Of a stretch of DNA of 64,000 nucleotides, positions 17,254 to 23,731 are shown piece after piece. Each line of letters starts with the position of its first letter. Positions within the stretch are counted from its first letter, which is position 1. The DNA comes from an uncultured Collinsella sp. (GTDB taxonomy: Bacteria; Actinomycetota; Coriobacteriia; Coriobacteriales; Coriobacteriaceae): positions 1 to 64,000 of the forward strand of contig CATYVQ010000003.1 in the NCBI GenBank assembly GCA_958413895.1. Direction: 5' to 3'. The notes beneath the pieces were generated by a model, which saw nothing but the letters and a program-made list of their open reading frames with translations, ran no database searches and was not told the origin of the DNA. Position numbers and translations under genes: made by a program.

Positions 17254-17737
17254 CCTGCGCATTGGCCATGGCTACGACGTTCACCGTCTGGTGGAGGGGC
17301 GTCGATGTATCATCGGCGGGGTTGACATTCCCTACGAGCGCGGCCTGCTGGGCCACTCGGATGCCGATGTGCTCGCGCACGCCTTGGCCGACGCCATTCT
17401 GGGCGCCTGCCGCGGGGGAGACATCGGCAAGCTATTCCCCGACACCGATCCCGCCTACGAGGGTGCCGATTCGATGGTGCTGCTCGCTCGCGTGATGGAC
17501 TATGCGCGCGAGCTGGGTTTTGAGTTTGTCGATGCCGATTGCACCATTGCCTGTCAGCAACCCAAGATTACCCCGCACCGCGATGCCATGCGCGCCAACC
17601 TCGCCCATGCCCTGGGCGTCGATGTCGAAAACGTGGGCGTCGCCGCCACTACGACCGAAAAGCTCGGTTGGGAAGGTCAGGGCGAGGGAATCGGCGCCTG
17701 GGCCGTCTGCCTGCTACAGAAAACCGTTAAGGAGTAA
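17243..17737 (+). CDS. ispF: 2-C-methyl-D-erythritol 2,4-cyclodiphosphate synthase
   Basis: A 164-residue trimeric zinc enzyme converting CDP-ME-2-phosphate to MEcPP. The zinc ligands are in GHGYDVHRL (Asp and His near residues 12-14) and GHSDADVLAHALADA. The conserved C-terminal segment with TTEKLGWEGQGEGI is present. The chosen ATG 17243 lies inside the end of ispD. An in-frame start further upstream would add residues foreign to the family. Confidence 0.93.
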   Translation: MFSNLRIGHGYDVHRLVEGRRCIIGGVDIPYERGLLGHSDADVLAHALADAILGACRGGDIGKLFPDTDPAYEGADSMVLLARVMDYARELGFEFVDADCTIACQQPKITPHRDAMRANLAHALGVDVENVGVAATTTEKLGWEGQGEGIGAWAVCLLQKTVKE

Positions 17738-17740
17738 CGA

Positions 17741-19207
17741 ATGCGTATCTACAACAGCGCTACCCATAAAAAGGAAGAGTTCCAGCCCATCGAGTCCGGC
17801 AAGGTCCGCATGTACGTGTGCGGCCCCACGGTCTATGACAACATTCACATCGGCAATGCCCGCACGTTCATCAGCTTTGACGTGATTCGTCGCTGGCTCA
17901 TCGCGAGCGGCTACGAGGTCACGTTTGCCCAGAACCTCACCGATGTCGATGACAAGATCATCAAGCGCGCCAACGAGCAGGGCCGTACGGCCGCCGAGGT
18001 CGCGACGGAGTTCTCCGACAAGTTCATCGGCGTTATGCGCGCCGCCAACGTGCTCGATCCCGATGTGCGCCCCCGCGCCACCAAGGAGATCGGCCCCATG
18101 ATCGCCATGATCAAGACGCTTATCGAGCAGGGCCACGCTTACGCCGCCGATAACGGCGATGTGTACTTTGCCGTGCGCAGCGATCCCAACTATGGTCAGG
18201 TCTCGGGCCGCAACATCGACGACCTTATGGTTGGCGCACGCATCGAGGAGAACGAGGACAAGAACGACCCGCTCGACTTTGCCCTGTGGAAGGCCGCCAA
18301 GCCCGGCGAGCCCAGCTGGCCGAGCCCTTGGGGCGAGGGCCGTCCCGGTTGGCATACCGAGTGCGCCGCCATGGTGCATCGTTACCTGGGCACCCCGATT
18401 GACATCCACGGCGGCGGCTCCGACCTTGCCTTCCCGCATCACGAGAACGAGTGCGCCCAGGCCACCTGCGCCTGGCACCAGGGTTTTTCCAACACCTGGA
18501 TGCACACTGGCATGCTGCTGGTAGACGGCGAGAAGATGTCCAAGTCGCTTGGCAACTTCTTTACGCTGGCCGAGGTCCTCGAGCAGCACTCCGCTGCCGC
18601 CCTGCGCCTGCTGATGCTGCAGACGAGCTATCGCTCGCCGCTCGACTTCTCTTGGGAGCGCCTGGAGGGTGCCGAGAACTCGCTCACGCGTATCGCCGGT
18701 ACGGTCGAGAACCTGCGCTGGGCCGCGAACCATACGACGGCCGATGCCGATGCGGCTGCCGCCGAGGCGTTTGCCGCCCAGGCCGCCGAGACCCGCGCCG
18801 CCTTTAAGGAGTGCATGGACGACGACTTTAACACCGCCGGTGCCATGGGTGCTGTCTTTGGCTTTGTGACCGAGTGCAACCAGTACCTGGAGCAGGCGGG
18901 CGATGCTGCCGACAAGGCCGCAGTCCTGGCTGCCGCCGACACGCTGGCCGAGCTGCTCGATACGTTTGGCGTTGAGCTTCCCGAGCCCAAGGTCGAGCTG
19001 CCGCTGGGTCTGCTGGGCGTTGCCGCCGGTCTGGTTGCCTATACGGGCGACGACGTGGACGAGGCTGCTGCCAAGATTCTCGAGGCCCGCGCCGAGGCCC
19101 GTGCCGCCAAGAACTGGGATCTGGCCGACGCCATCCGCGACCAGCTCAAGGACCTGGGCCTCACCATTGAGGATACGGCCGCGGGCACTCGTATCAAATC
19201 TCTCTAA
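17741..19207 (+). CDS. cysS: Cysteinyl-tRNA synthetase
   Basis: A 488-residue class I synthetase. The HIGH motif appears as NIHIGNART (near residue 34), KMSKS as EKMSKSLGN (near 264), and zinc-binding Cys/His residues lie at CGPTVYD and around HTEC and HHENE. The C-terminal anticodon-binding helical region is full length. It starts 3 bp after ispF with AAGGAG upstream. No T-box leader is present, so it relies on the operon promoter. Confidence 0.95.
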   Translation: MRIYNSATHKKEEFQPIESGKVRMYVCGPTVYDNIHIGNARTFISFDVIRRWLIASGYEVTFAQNLTDVDDKIIKRANEQGRTAAEVATEFSDKFIGVMRAANVLDPDVRPRATKEIGPMIAMIKTLIEQGHAYAADNGDVYFAVRSDPNYGQVSGRNIDDLMVGARIEENEDKNDPLDFALWKAAKPGEPSWPSPWGEGRPGWHTECAAMVHRYLGTPIDIHGGGSDLAFPHHENECAQATCAWHQGFSNTWMHTGMLLVDGEKMSKSLGNFFTLAEVLEQHSAAALRLLMLQTSYRSPLDFSWERLEGAENSLTRIAGTVENLRWAANHTTADADAAAAEAFAAQAAETRAAFKECMDDDFNTAGAMGAVFGFVTECNQYLEQAGDAADKAAVLAAADTLAELLDTFGVELPEPKVELPLGLLGVAAGLVAYTGDDVDEAAAKILEARAEARAAKNWDLADAIRDQLKDLGLTIEDTAAGTRIKSL

Positions 19208-19213
19208 TCCCCG

Positions 19214-19315
19214 CGGGTTTCCCAAGCACCCGACCTTGCCGTTCAAACCGTCGCTCGCGTACTCAAGTACGCGTCGCTCCTCTTTCACGGCAATCTCGGG
19301 CACTTGGAAAACCCG
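19214..19315. repeat. 102-bp concentric long hairpin between cysS and rlmB
   Basis: Outer arms CGGGTTTcCCAAG.. (from 19214) and ..CTTGGaAAACCCG (to 19315) pair with a few mismatches through a TTGCCGT/ACGGCAA segment. The exact centre is a second perfect palindrome, GCGTACT-CA-AGTACGC (19257-19272). No T-run closes it. It occupies most of the 186-bp gap, at the point where Firmicutes operons often carry mrnC (Mini-RNase III). Its role is unknown. Confidence 0.6.
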
Positions 19316-19393
19316 TACCGACCGCTTGAGCTATTCGCCTTAAGCGGTCGCTTCTTTTGTCCTGTTTGAAAAGTATTTAAAGGAGGCCGCTTT

Positions 19394-20308
19394 ATGGCCG
19401 ACAATCGCAAGCGTGCATCGCGTGGAGGCAAGCAGACTGCTTCTGGCTCGCGTCCGATTCGCCGCAACGACCGCGCTGCCGCTCCCAAGGGCCAGCGCGA
19501 TCGCACCCAGGCCGCACGTCCGCAGCGCGATCGCAACCGCGACGCTGTCCAGGCTCCCAAGGGCGAGTTTATCGAAGGTCGTCGTGCAGCCGCCGAGGCG
19601 CTGCGCACTGGTTTTCCCATCAAGTGCGCGCTCATTGCCGAGGGCGGGGAGCGCGATGCCGCCTTGTCGCGCCTGGTCGACGACCTCAACGCCGTGGGTG
19701 TCCGCATTAAGTATGTGCCGCGCGCGCAGCTCGACGCACTGTCGAGCCACGGCGCTCACCAGGGCATCGCGCTCGAGGTTGGCAACTTCCCCTATGCCGA
19801 TGCCGCCGATATTCTCGACCGCGCAGGCGAGGGCCCGGCACTTGTCGTGGTGCTCGACCACGTGACTGACGACGGCAACTTTGGCGCCATCGTGCGCTCC
19901 GCCGAGGTTGTGGGCGCGGCGGGCGTCGTCATTGCCAATAAGCGTGCCGCCGGCGTGACCGTGGGCAGCTATAAGACCTCAGCCGGTGCCGTCATGCATC
20001 TGCCTATCGCGCAGGTTCCCAATATCGCCCGTGCGCTCGACGATTTTAAGGCCGCTGGTTTTTGGGTGGGCGGTGCTTCCGAGCACGCCGAAGGCAGTTG
20101 CTGGGATGCTCCTTTCGAGGGCCGCGTGGCGCTCGTCATGGGCTCCGAGGGCGACGGCATCTCGCGTCTGGTGCTCGAGAAATGCGACTTTTTGACCAAG
20201 CTTCCCCAGCGCGGTATGACCGAGAGCCTCAATGTTGCCCAGGCGACCACGGCGCTGTGCTTTGAGTGGCTGCGCCGCAACGCCGGCGAGCTGATGGGGG
20301 AGGAGTAG
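19394..20308 (+). CDS. rlmB: RlmB-type 23S rRNA 2'-O-ribose methyltransferase (TrmH/SPOUT family)
   Basis: A 304-residue SPOUT methyltransferase using SAM. Residues 1-60 are a K/R-rich, poorly conserved tail. Residues about 62-140 are the SpoU substrate-binding domain (FIEGRRAAAEAL). The knotted catalytic domain carries DHVTDDGNFGAIVRSAE (motif 1), ALVMGSEGDGIS (motif 2) and the final LNVAQATTALCFEW (motif 3). It is in the conserved cysS-rlmB-NYN order. RBS AAAGGAGG precedes ATG 19394. G2251 of 23S rRNA is the E. coli target; the site here is inferred. Confidence 0.88.
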   Translation: MADNRKRASRGGKQTASGSRPIRRNDRAAAPKGQRDRTQAARPQRDRNRDAVQAPKGEFIEGRRAAAEALRTGFPIKCALIAEGGERDAALSRLVDDLNAVGVRIKYVPRAQLDALSSHGAHQGIALEVGNFPYADAADILDRAGEGPALVVVLDHVTDDGNFGAIVRSAEVVGAAGVVIANKRAAGVTVGSYKTSAGAVMHLPIAQVPNIARALDDFKAAGFWVGGASEHAEGSCWDAPFEGRVALVMGSEGDGISRLVLEKCDFLTKLPQRGMTESLNVAQATTALCFEWLRRNAGELMGEE

Positions 20309-20311
20309 CGC

Positions 20312-20989
20312 ATGTCCAAAAAGAACCGTGCCAAGTCCAAGGCCAAGCGCTTTGGCGAGGGCTCGGCCAAGCCGATTGTTTCGGCCGCGACCTATGGCGT
20401 GGGCGGCAATGCGTTTGCGCAGGCTATCGCCGACCCAGTCTCGACGGTGCACTCCAACAAGCCCGAGCTGCTGGTGGTCGACGGTTACAACGTGATCCAC
20501 TGCACGCCGCGCTACGAAAAGCTCGTGTACGACCATTCCGACGATCCGTATTCCAGCGACGTTCACGATATGGCGCGCACGGCGCTCATTAATGACGTAG
20601 CTGCGTTTGCCCAGGGCCGCTACGAGGCCGTGATCGTATTTGACGGCGCGGGCAATATCTCCAGCGAGCGCCCCAACCTACCGGCCCGCGGTGTGCGCAT
20701 TGAGTTTTCGCCGACGGGTGTTTCGGCCGATACCGTGGTGCAGAAGCTCTGCATCGAGGCGCGCGAGGAAGGCCGCGCGTGTTCTGTAGTGTCGAGCGAC
20801 GGCACGATCCAGGCCGTCGTCATGGGCAAGGGCGTTACGCGCATCTCGAGCCGTATGCTGGTGGACGAGATCAAACAGATCGACAACGACGTGCACGAGG
20901 CCGAGGAAGCTCCACAAATCAAGATGACTCTGGGCAGTCGCCTGAGCCCCGATGCCCTGGCCAAGCTCAAGGCCCTGCGCGGGAGGTAG
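20312..20989 (+). CDS. NYN/PIN-like ribonuclease, YacP (Rae1) family
   Basis: A 225-residue protein with a PIN-like NYN fold. The signature acidic residues are in LLVVDGYNVIH (near residue 52), VIVFDGAG (near 112) and VVSSDGTIQ (near 157). B. subtilis Rae1 (YacP) is a ribosome-associated endoribonuclease. The position after rlmB is the conserved context. The N-terminal 45 residues are basic and probably unstructured. ATG 20312 is preceded by GGGGGAGGAG and lies 3 bp after rlmB. Confidence 0.83.
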   Translation: MSKKNRAKSKAKRFGEGSAKPIVSAATYGVGGNAFAQAIADPVSTVHSNKPELLVVDGYNVIHCTPRYEKLVYDHSDDPYSSDVHDMARTALINDVAAFAQGRYEAVIVFDGAGNISSERPNLPARGVRIEFSPTGVSADTVVQKLCIEAREEGRACSVVSSDGTIQAVVMGKGVTRISSRMLVDEIKQIDNDVHEAEEAPQIKMTLGSRLSPDALAKLKALRGR

Positions 20990-21016
20990 GGAAGTTGGCG
21001 GGGCAATGCTGCCTCG

Positions 21017-22357
21017 CTAACTCCATTCAGCGATGTCGATCATTCTTTCGAGGCGCCACGTTAGCGCCTCTTTTAGATATGGCAGCCTTGCCGTGAGCGC
21101 GTCGTTTCTGGAAAGAATCTCGATTGCCTCGTCAACGAAGCCTTCGAGTTTGTCGCAGTCAAACCAGCCCATGTCCTCGACGAGCAACATTTGTTTGGCG
21201 GGGCTTGAATGAAATTGTGCGCTGGTAAAACTGTGCTCTCCCGCCCTAAGCTCCTCTAGTGATATGTTGCACCAGAGCGATGAGCCCGAATCGAAGATGG
21301 GGGCAGGTCTGCAAGCTTGCGTGTTTACGTTTCGCACGAGGCCGAAGTTGCGCCAATGACGATCGTAGTTGGCAATGATGTCGTCACATACGATCATGCG
21401 GTCAAGGGCATCCTTGACGCCTGTCACCCCGAGCTCCTCGCAGTTTGCTACATATCGCTCGTAGTCGGTTAGCCGTTCATCTGCGTTTGCGTGCTGGTTT
21501 ACATAGAACGCAGGGACATACTCTTCTTCATCAGTTAAGAAGACATCGCATGTGCTCAGGGCGGAAGTGCCCGTGCCCTCGAGCGAGTAAGGCACATAAT
21601 CGCAGGCGTTTAGGATGCGACGGTGGAGCGCGGTCGCCACCAGCTCGTTATAAGGTTCCTGGTCCAGGTGCGCTCCTGCCTTATGCAGAATTCGACGTTC
21701 GCCCTCGCACGTCCAGTACTTTTGAAGATTGCCGTCCGAGGTGTTATCGGGCTTTGCGGCAGCCGCTTTTCCCTCTGGGGCAAAGGGTGCAATGGACAGC
21801 GAGACGTCATCAAAGGCGTTATTGAAGAAGTTGATATCCTCCCAGGTGAGACCGGAACCTTGGGGCCTAATCCAATACTGGTCGGATAAGGAGAGGCCGA
21901 GATTTCGCTGGACGAGTTCATCGGGAACATCGACTGCGGCTTCTGCAAGCAGGGAGGCTAGCCCAATGCGTGCGAGCGGGATACCGCGGCCGCGCCACCA
22001 GATGCGGAAGGAGTCTAGCGATATGGGGCTATTAGGGCCAAATACTCCAATAGGGGCGTGGGCGTAATCGATGTCGGCACCGATGTGGGTAAAGTCTTTT
22101 CGCGATGTACTGTAGACCAGCTGAGCGACTTCGTACGTGCGGTTCATGAGGGTGAACGCGATCTCGCTCTTACCGTGGCCGCGGCGGGGACGTCCCCCCG
22201 TTTTGGTCACGGAGCGGAGTCGCGTGTCGACGCTGTCTTTGTCGATGAGCCATACACCAGAAGCCTTGCGGGCCTCAAGTGCTCCGTTTTTTATGAGCTC
22301 CTGCACCCTGCGCGGAGTGATGCCGAGCAGCTCGGCGGCTTCTTTGGTAGTAAGCAT
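21017..22357 (-). CDS. Single-chain HTH-HipA-like kinase protein
   Basis: A 446-residue protein that joins an N-terminal excisionase/MerR-type helix-turn-helix (residues 1-50, LTTKEAAELLGITPRRVQEL) to a HipA-related kinase-like domain. Catalytic-loop-like ANYDRHWRNFGLVRN (near residue 335) supplies Asp/His/Asn, and PIFDSGSSLW (near 362) matches the DFG-like metal site. There is no separate antitoxin gene beside it, unlike hipBA at 13-14 kb. ATG 22357 follows AAGGG; an in-frame start 42 bp upstream would lie inside the palindromic control region. It is convergent with the NYN gene and divergent from tRNA-Thr. Whether it is a toxin, a self-contained toxin-antitoxin or a regulator is not known. 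Confidence 0.7.
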   Translation of the reverse strand: MLTTKEAAELLGITPRRVQELIKNGALEARKASGVWLIDKDSVDTRLRSVTKTGGRPRRGHGKSEIAFTLMNRTYEVAQLVYSTSRKDFTHIGADIDYAHAPIGVFGPNSPISLDSFRIWWRGRGIPLARIGLASLLAEAAVDVPDELVQRNLGLSLSDQYWIRPQGSGLTWEDINFFNNAFDDVSLSIAPFAPEGKAAAAKPDNTSDGNLQKYWTCEGERRILHKAGAHLDQEPYNELVATALHRRILNACDYVPYSLEGTGTSALSTCDVFLTDEEEYVPAFYVNQHANADERLTDYERYVANCEELGVTGVKDALDRMIVCDDIIANYDRHWRNFGLVRNVNTQACRPAPIFDSGSSLWCNISLEELRAGEHSFTSAQFHSSPAKQMLLVEDMGWFDCDKLEGFVDEAIEILSRNDALTARLPYLKEALTWRLERMIDIAEWS

Positions 22358-22361
22358 CGCG

Positions 22362-22434
22362 AAACCCTTCGCCAGAACGAATAGTTTTATATATAGCAAT
22401 TGTAATTAAAACTATTCGTTCTGGCGAATGGTTT
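22362..22434 (-). promoter_or_regulatory. 28-bp-arm inverted repeat over the HTH-HipA promoter
   Basis: Arms 22362-22389 and 22407-22434 pair over 28 bp with a single mismatch; the inner 22 bp (ending TTCGCCAGAACGAATAG.. on the left) are perfect. Each arm contains its own imperfect dyad TTCG-N6-CGAA. The 17-nt AT-rich spacer holds TATATATA, a likely -10 region for the gene starting at 22357. It is probably an autoregulatory operator for the fused HTH. Confidence 0.7.
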
Positions 22435-22479
22435 TAAGATTGAGGGCGCACTGACAGAAATGAACGGGCCTGGTACGCG

Positions 22480-22509
22480 TTGTTGCTGGATTTTGCATAT
22501 TTGTATAAC
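22480..22509 (+). promoter_or_regulatory. Promoter of tRNA-Thr(TGT)
   Basis: TTGTTG (22480-22485), 18-bp spacer, TATAAC (22504-22509). It lies about 70 bp before the mature tRNA. Confidence 0.5.
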
Positions 22510-22581
22510 GCCGTGCGGCCTGTTGCGCCCCGTCCGCAATTCCTTTATTCTTAACTCGCTTCGCGTGAAAGCGCCAAGTGT

Positions 22582-22656
22582 GCCAGTGTGGCGCAACGGT
22601 AGCGCAACTGATTTGTAATCAGTGGGTTGCAGGTTCGATTCCTGTCACTGGCTCCA
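22582..22656 (+). tRNA. tRNA-Thr (anticodon TGT)
   Basis: Cloverleaf with acceptor GCCAGTG/CACTGGC, anticodon stem ACTGA/TCAGT around loop TTTGTAA, T-loop GGTTCGATTCC, and encoded CCA at 22654-22656. It reads ACA codons. It is a separate transcript with its own terminator. Confidence 0.95.
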
Positions 22657-22665
22657 TGAGAGTTT

Positions 22666-22705
22666 CGGGCTCTGTTCCCTTGTGGGACAGGGCCCGTTTC
22701 TATTT
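22666..22705 (+). terminator. Terminator of tRNA-Thr(TGT)
   Basis: CGGGCTCTGTTCC (22666-22678) and GGGACAGGGCCCG (22684-22696) pair with minor mismatches and are followed by TTTCTATTT. Confidence 0.7.
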
Positions 22706-22750
22706 ATGTCGATAAGTCAGCGGGTGTGGTGCCAACCAAGCTTCAGGTTT

Positions 22751-22807
22751 GTCTCAATCTGTAACACGAAGAGGCTGGAAACCGTTCTAGCTGTTACAGA
22801 ATGAGAC
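22751..22807. repeat. Inverted-repeat element X1 (TCTGTAACA family)
   Basis: GTCTCAATCTGTAACA (from 22751) pairs with TGTTACAGAATGAGAC (to 22807), leaving a 25-nt loop. It is the first of two related copies in the 730-bp gene-free tract between tRNA-Thr(TGT) and tRNA-Tyr. Confidence 0.6.
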
Positions 22808-22830
22808 GTAAGCTGGGGTCTCTGCGAAAC

Positions 22831-22886
22831 ATCTCGATCTGTAACAGATAGGGGAAAAATGTTCTCTAAATGTTACAGATCGAGAC
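22831..22886. repeat. Inverted-repeat element X2 (TCTGTAACA family)
   Basis: TCTCGATCTGTAACA (from 22832) and TGTTACAGATCGAGA (to 22885) are perfect 15-bp arms. The arms match X1 but the loop sequence does not, so pairing rather than loop sequence is conserved. Confidence 0.65.
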
Positions 22887-22917
22887 AAAGGCCGGACCGG
22901 GTTTAACTGTCGTGACC

Positions 22918-23059
22918 GAGCGTGGATTTCCGGACATACGAGCGTGGAAAATCTCCCGCTTAGTGAATGAGCGTGGATAATCTGCCACTTTGGACTTGAT
23001 GGCACGGCAAAGTGAGAGAATATCCACGCTCGATTTCAAACGGAAGAATATCCACGCTC
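22918..23059. repeat. Nested GAGCGTGGATAATCT repeat cluster X3
   Basis: Three direct copies of GAGCGTGGA(T/A)(A/T)AT/TCT-like sequence start at 22918, 22940 and 22969. Two inverted copies AGAATATCCACGCTC lie at 23017-23031 and 23045-23059. The inner pair (22969-22991 with 23009-23031) makes a 23-bp stem with three mismatches. The outer pair (22940 with 23059) can enclose it. From 23060 to 23257 I see nothing recognisable. Confidence 0.6.
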
Positions 23060-23257
23060 GATTTTGCTGGGAAGAGCAGTCTTCTGTCTGGGAAGCCCCG
23101 ATCTCGACCTATATATAAGTGCAAATAAGCCGATATCGAAGTTCGATCCTGAAGGTGTACTCCACTACACCAAAGTGTTACCTTGGGAAACGTCACCTCT
23201 GTATCCAGAACCACCGTCCTTCATATCTAAACTCAACAAAACCGCAGGTCAAAGATA

Positions 23258-23287
23258 TATAGATACGCCCGGCACCGTGTATCTATA
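23258..23287. other. Hairpin just upstream of the tRNA-tuf promoter
   Basis: TATAGATAC (23258-23266) and GTATCTATA (23279-23287) are perfect 9-bp arms ending 8 bp before the -35 element. It could be an operator or the end of an upstream transcript; AGGTTTT follows. Confidence 0.4.
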
Positions 23288-23295
23288 GGTTTTCG

Positions 23296-23325
23296 TTGAC
23301 AGCCCCCAAGGTTGCATCGTATTAT
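23296..23325 (+). promoter_or_regulatory. Strong promoter of the tRNA-Tyr-Thr-Met-tuf unit
   Basis: Consensus TTGACA (23296-23301), 18-bp spacer and TATTAT (23320-23325), 62 bp before the first tRNA. Confidence 0.75.
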
Positions 23326-23387
23326 CTTTTTCGTTCGCGGGGGCGGCGGTCCAAAAGACCAAAGAACCTGCGGATACTTGAACGATT

Positions 23388-23469
23388 GGGAGTTTGCCCG
23401 AGTGGTTAATGGGGACGGGCTGTAAACCCGTTGGCTCTGCCTACATAGGTTCGAATCCTATAGCTCCCA
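23388..23469 (+). tRNA. tRNA-Tyr (anticodon GTA)
   Basis: Class II tRNA with acceptor GGGAGTT/AGCTCCC, anticodon loop CTGTAAA in a CGGG/CCCG stem, and an extended variable arm. The 3' CCA is not encoded (genome reads CCC after the discriminator A). Confidence 0.93.
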
Positions 23470-23479
23470 CCCGTCAAGT

Positions 23480-23555
23480 GCCTGTATAGCTCAGTCGGTA
23501 GAGCACTTCGTTGGTAACGAAGAGGTCACCAGTTCAAGTCTGGTTGCAGGCTCCA
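23480..23555 (+). tRNA. tRNA-Thr (anticodon GGT)
   Basis: Acceptor GCCTGTA/TGCAGGC, anticodon stem CTTCG/CGAAG with loop TTGGTAA, encoded CCA at 23553-23555. It starts 10 nt after tRNA-Tyr. Confidence 0.95.
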
Positions 23556-23558
23556 TCC

Positions 23559-23635
23559 GGCGGTGTAGCTCAGTTGGTTAGAGCACACGGTTCATACCCG
23601 TGGCGTCACTGGTTCGAATCCAGTCACCGCTACCA
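23559..23635 (+). tRNA. tRNA-Met (anticodon CAT, elongator-type)
   Basis: Anticodon stem CACGG/CCGTG with loop TTCATAC, T-loop GGTTCGAATCC, encoded CCA at 23633-23635. Acceptor GGCGGTG pairs with CACCGCT, so position 1-72 is a G-U wobble. It lacks the three G-C pairs (GGG/CCC) that mark initiator anticodon stems. A tRNA-Ile with a modified CAT anticodon cannot be fully excluded. Confidence 0.87.
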
Positions 23636-23646
23636 TAGGTAACACG

Positions 23647-23677
23647 GTGGCTTCTCAATAGTATGTTGAGAAGCCAC
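23647..23677 (+). other. Leader hairpin between tRNA-Met and tuf
   Basis: GTGGCTTCTCAA (23647-23658) and TTGAGAAGCCAC (23666-23677) form a perfect 12-bp stem with a 7-nt loop and no T-run. It is likely a processing or stability element of the tRNA-tuf transcript. Confidence 0.5.
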
Positions 23678-23731
23678 TATGGTATAAAGGCAAAGTCCCG
23701 TCCGGGGACGACCTGTTTAGAGGAGGGCTTT

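Noticed and set aside
22918..23059. Possible CRISPR array made of GAGCGTGGATAATCT units
   Set aside because: Copies are in both orientations, unevenly spaced (22, 29, 48 and 28 bp) and partly degenerate, with no cas genes. It is a nested inverted repeat, not a CRISPR.
22622..23288. Short open frames in the tRNA-Thr to tRNA-Tyr gap
   Set aside because: 60-84 residues, no good ribosome binding site, and they run through the inverted repeats. No resemblance to known small proteins.
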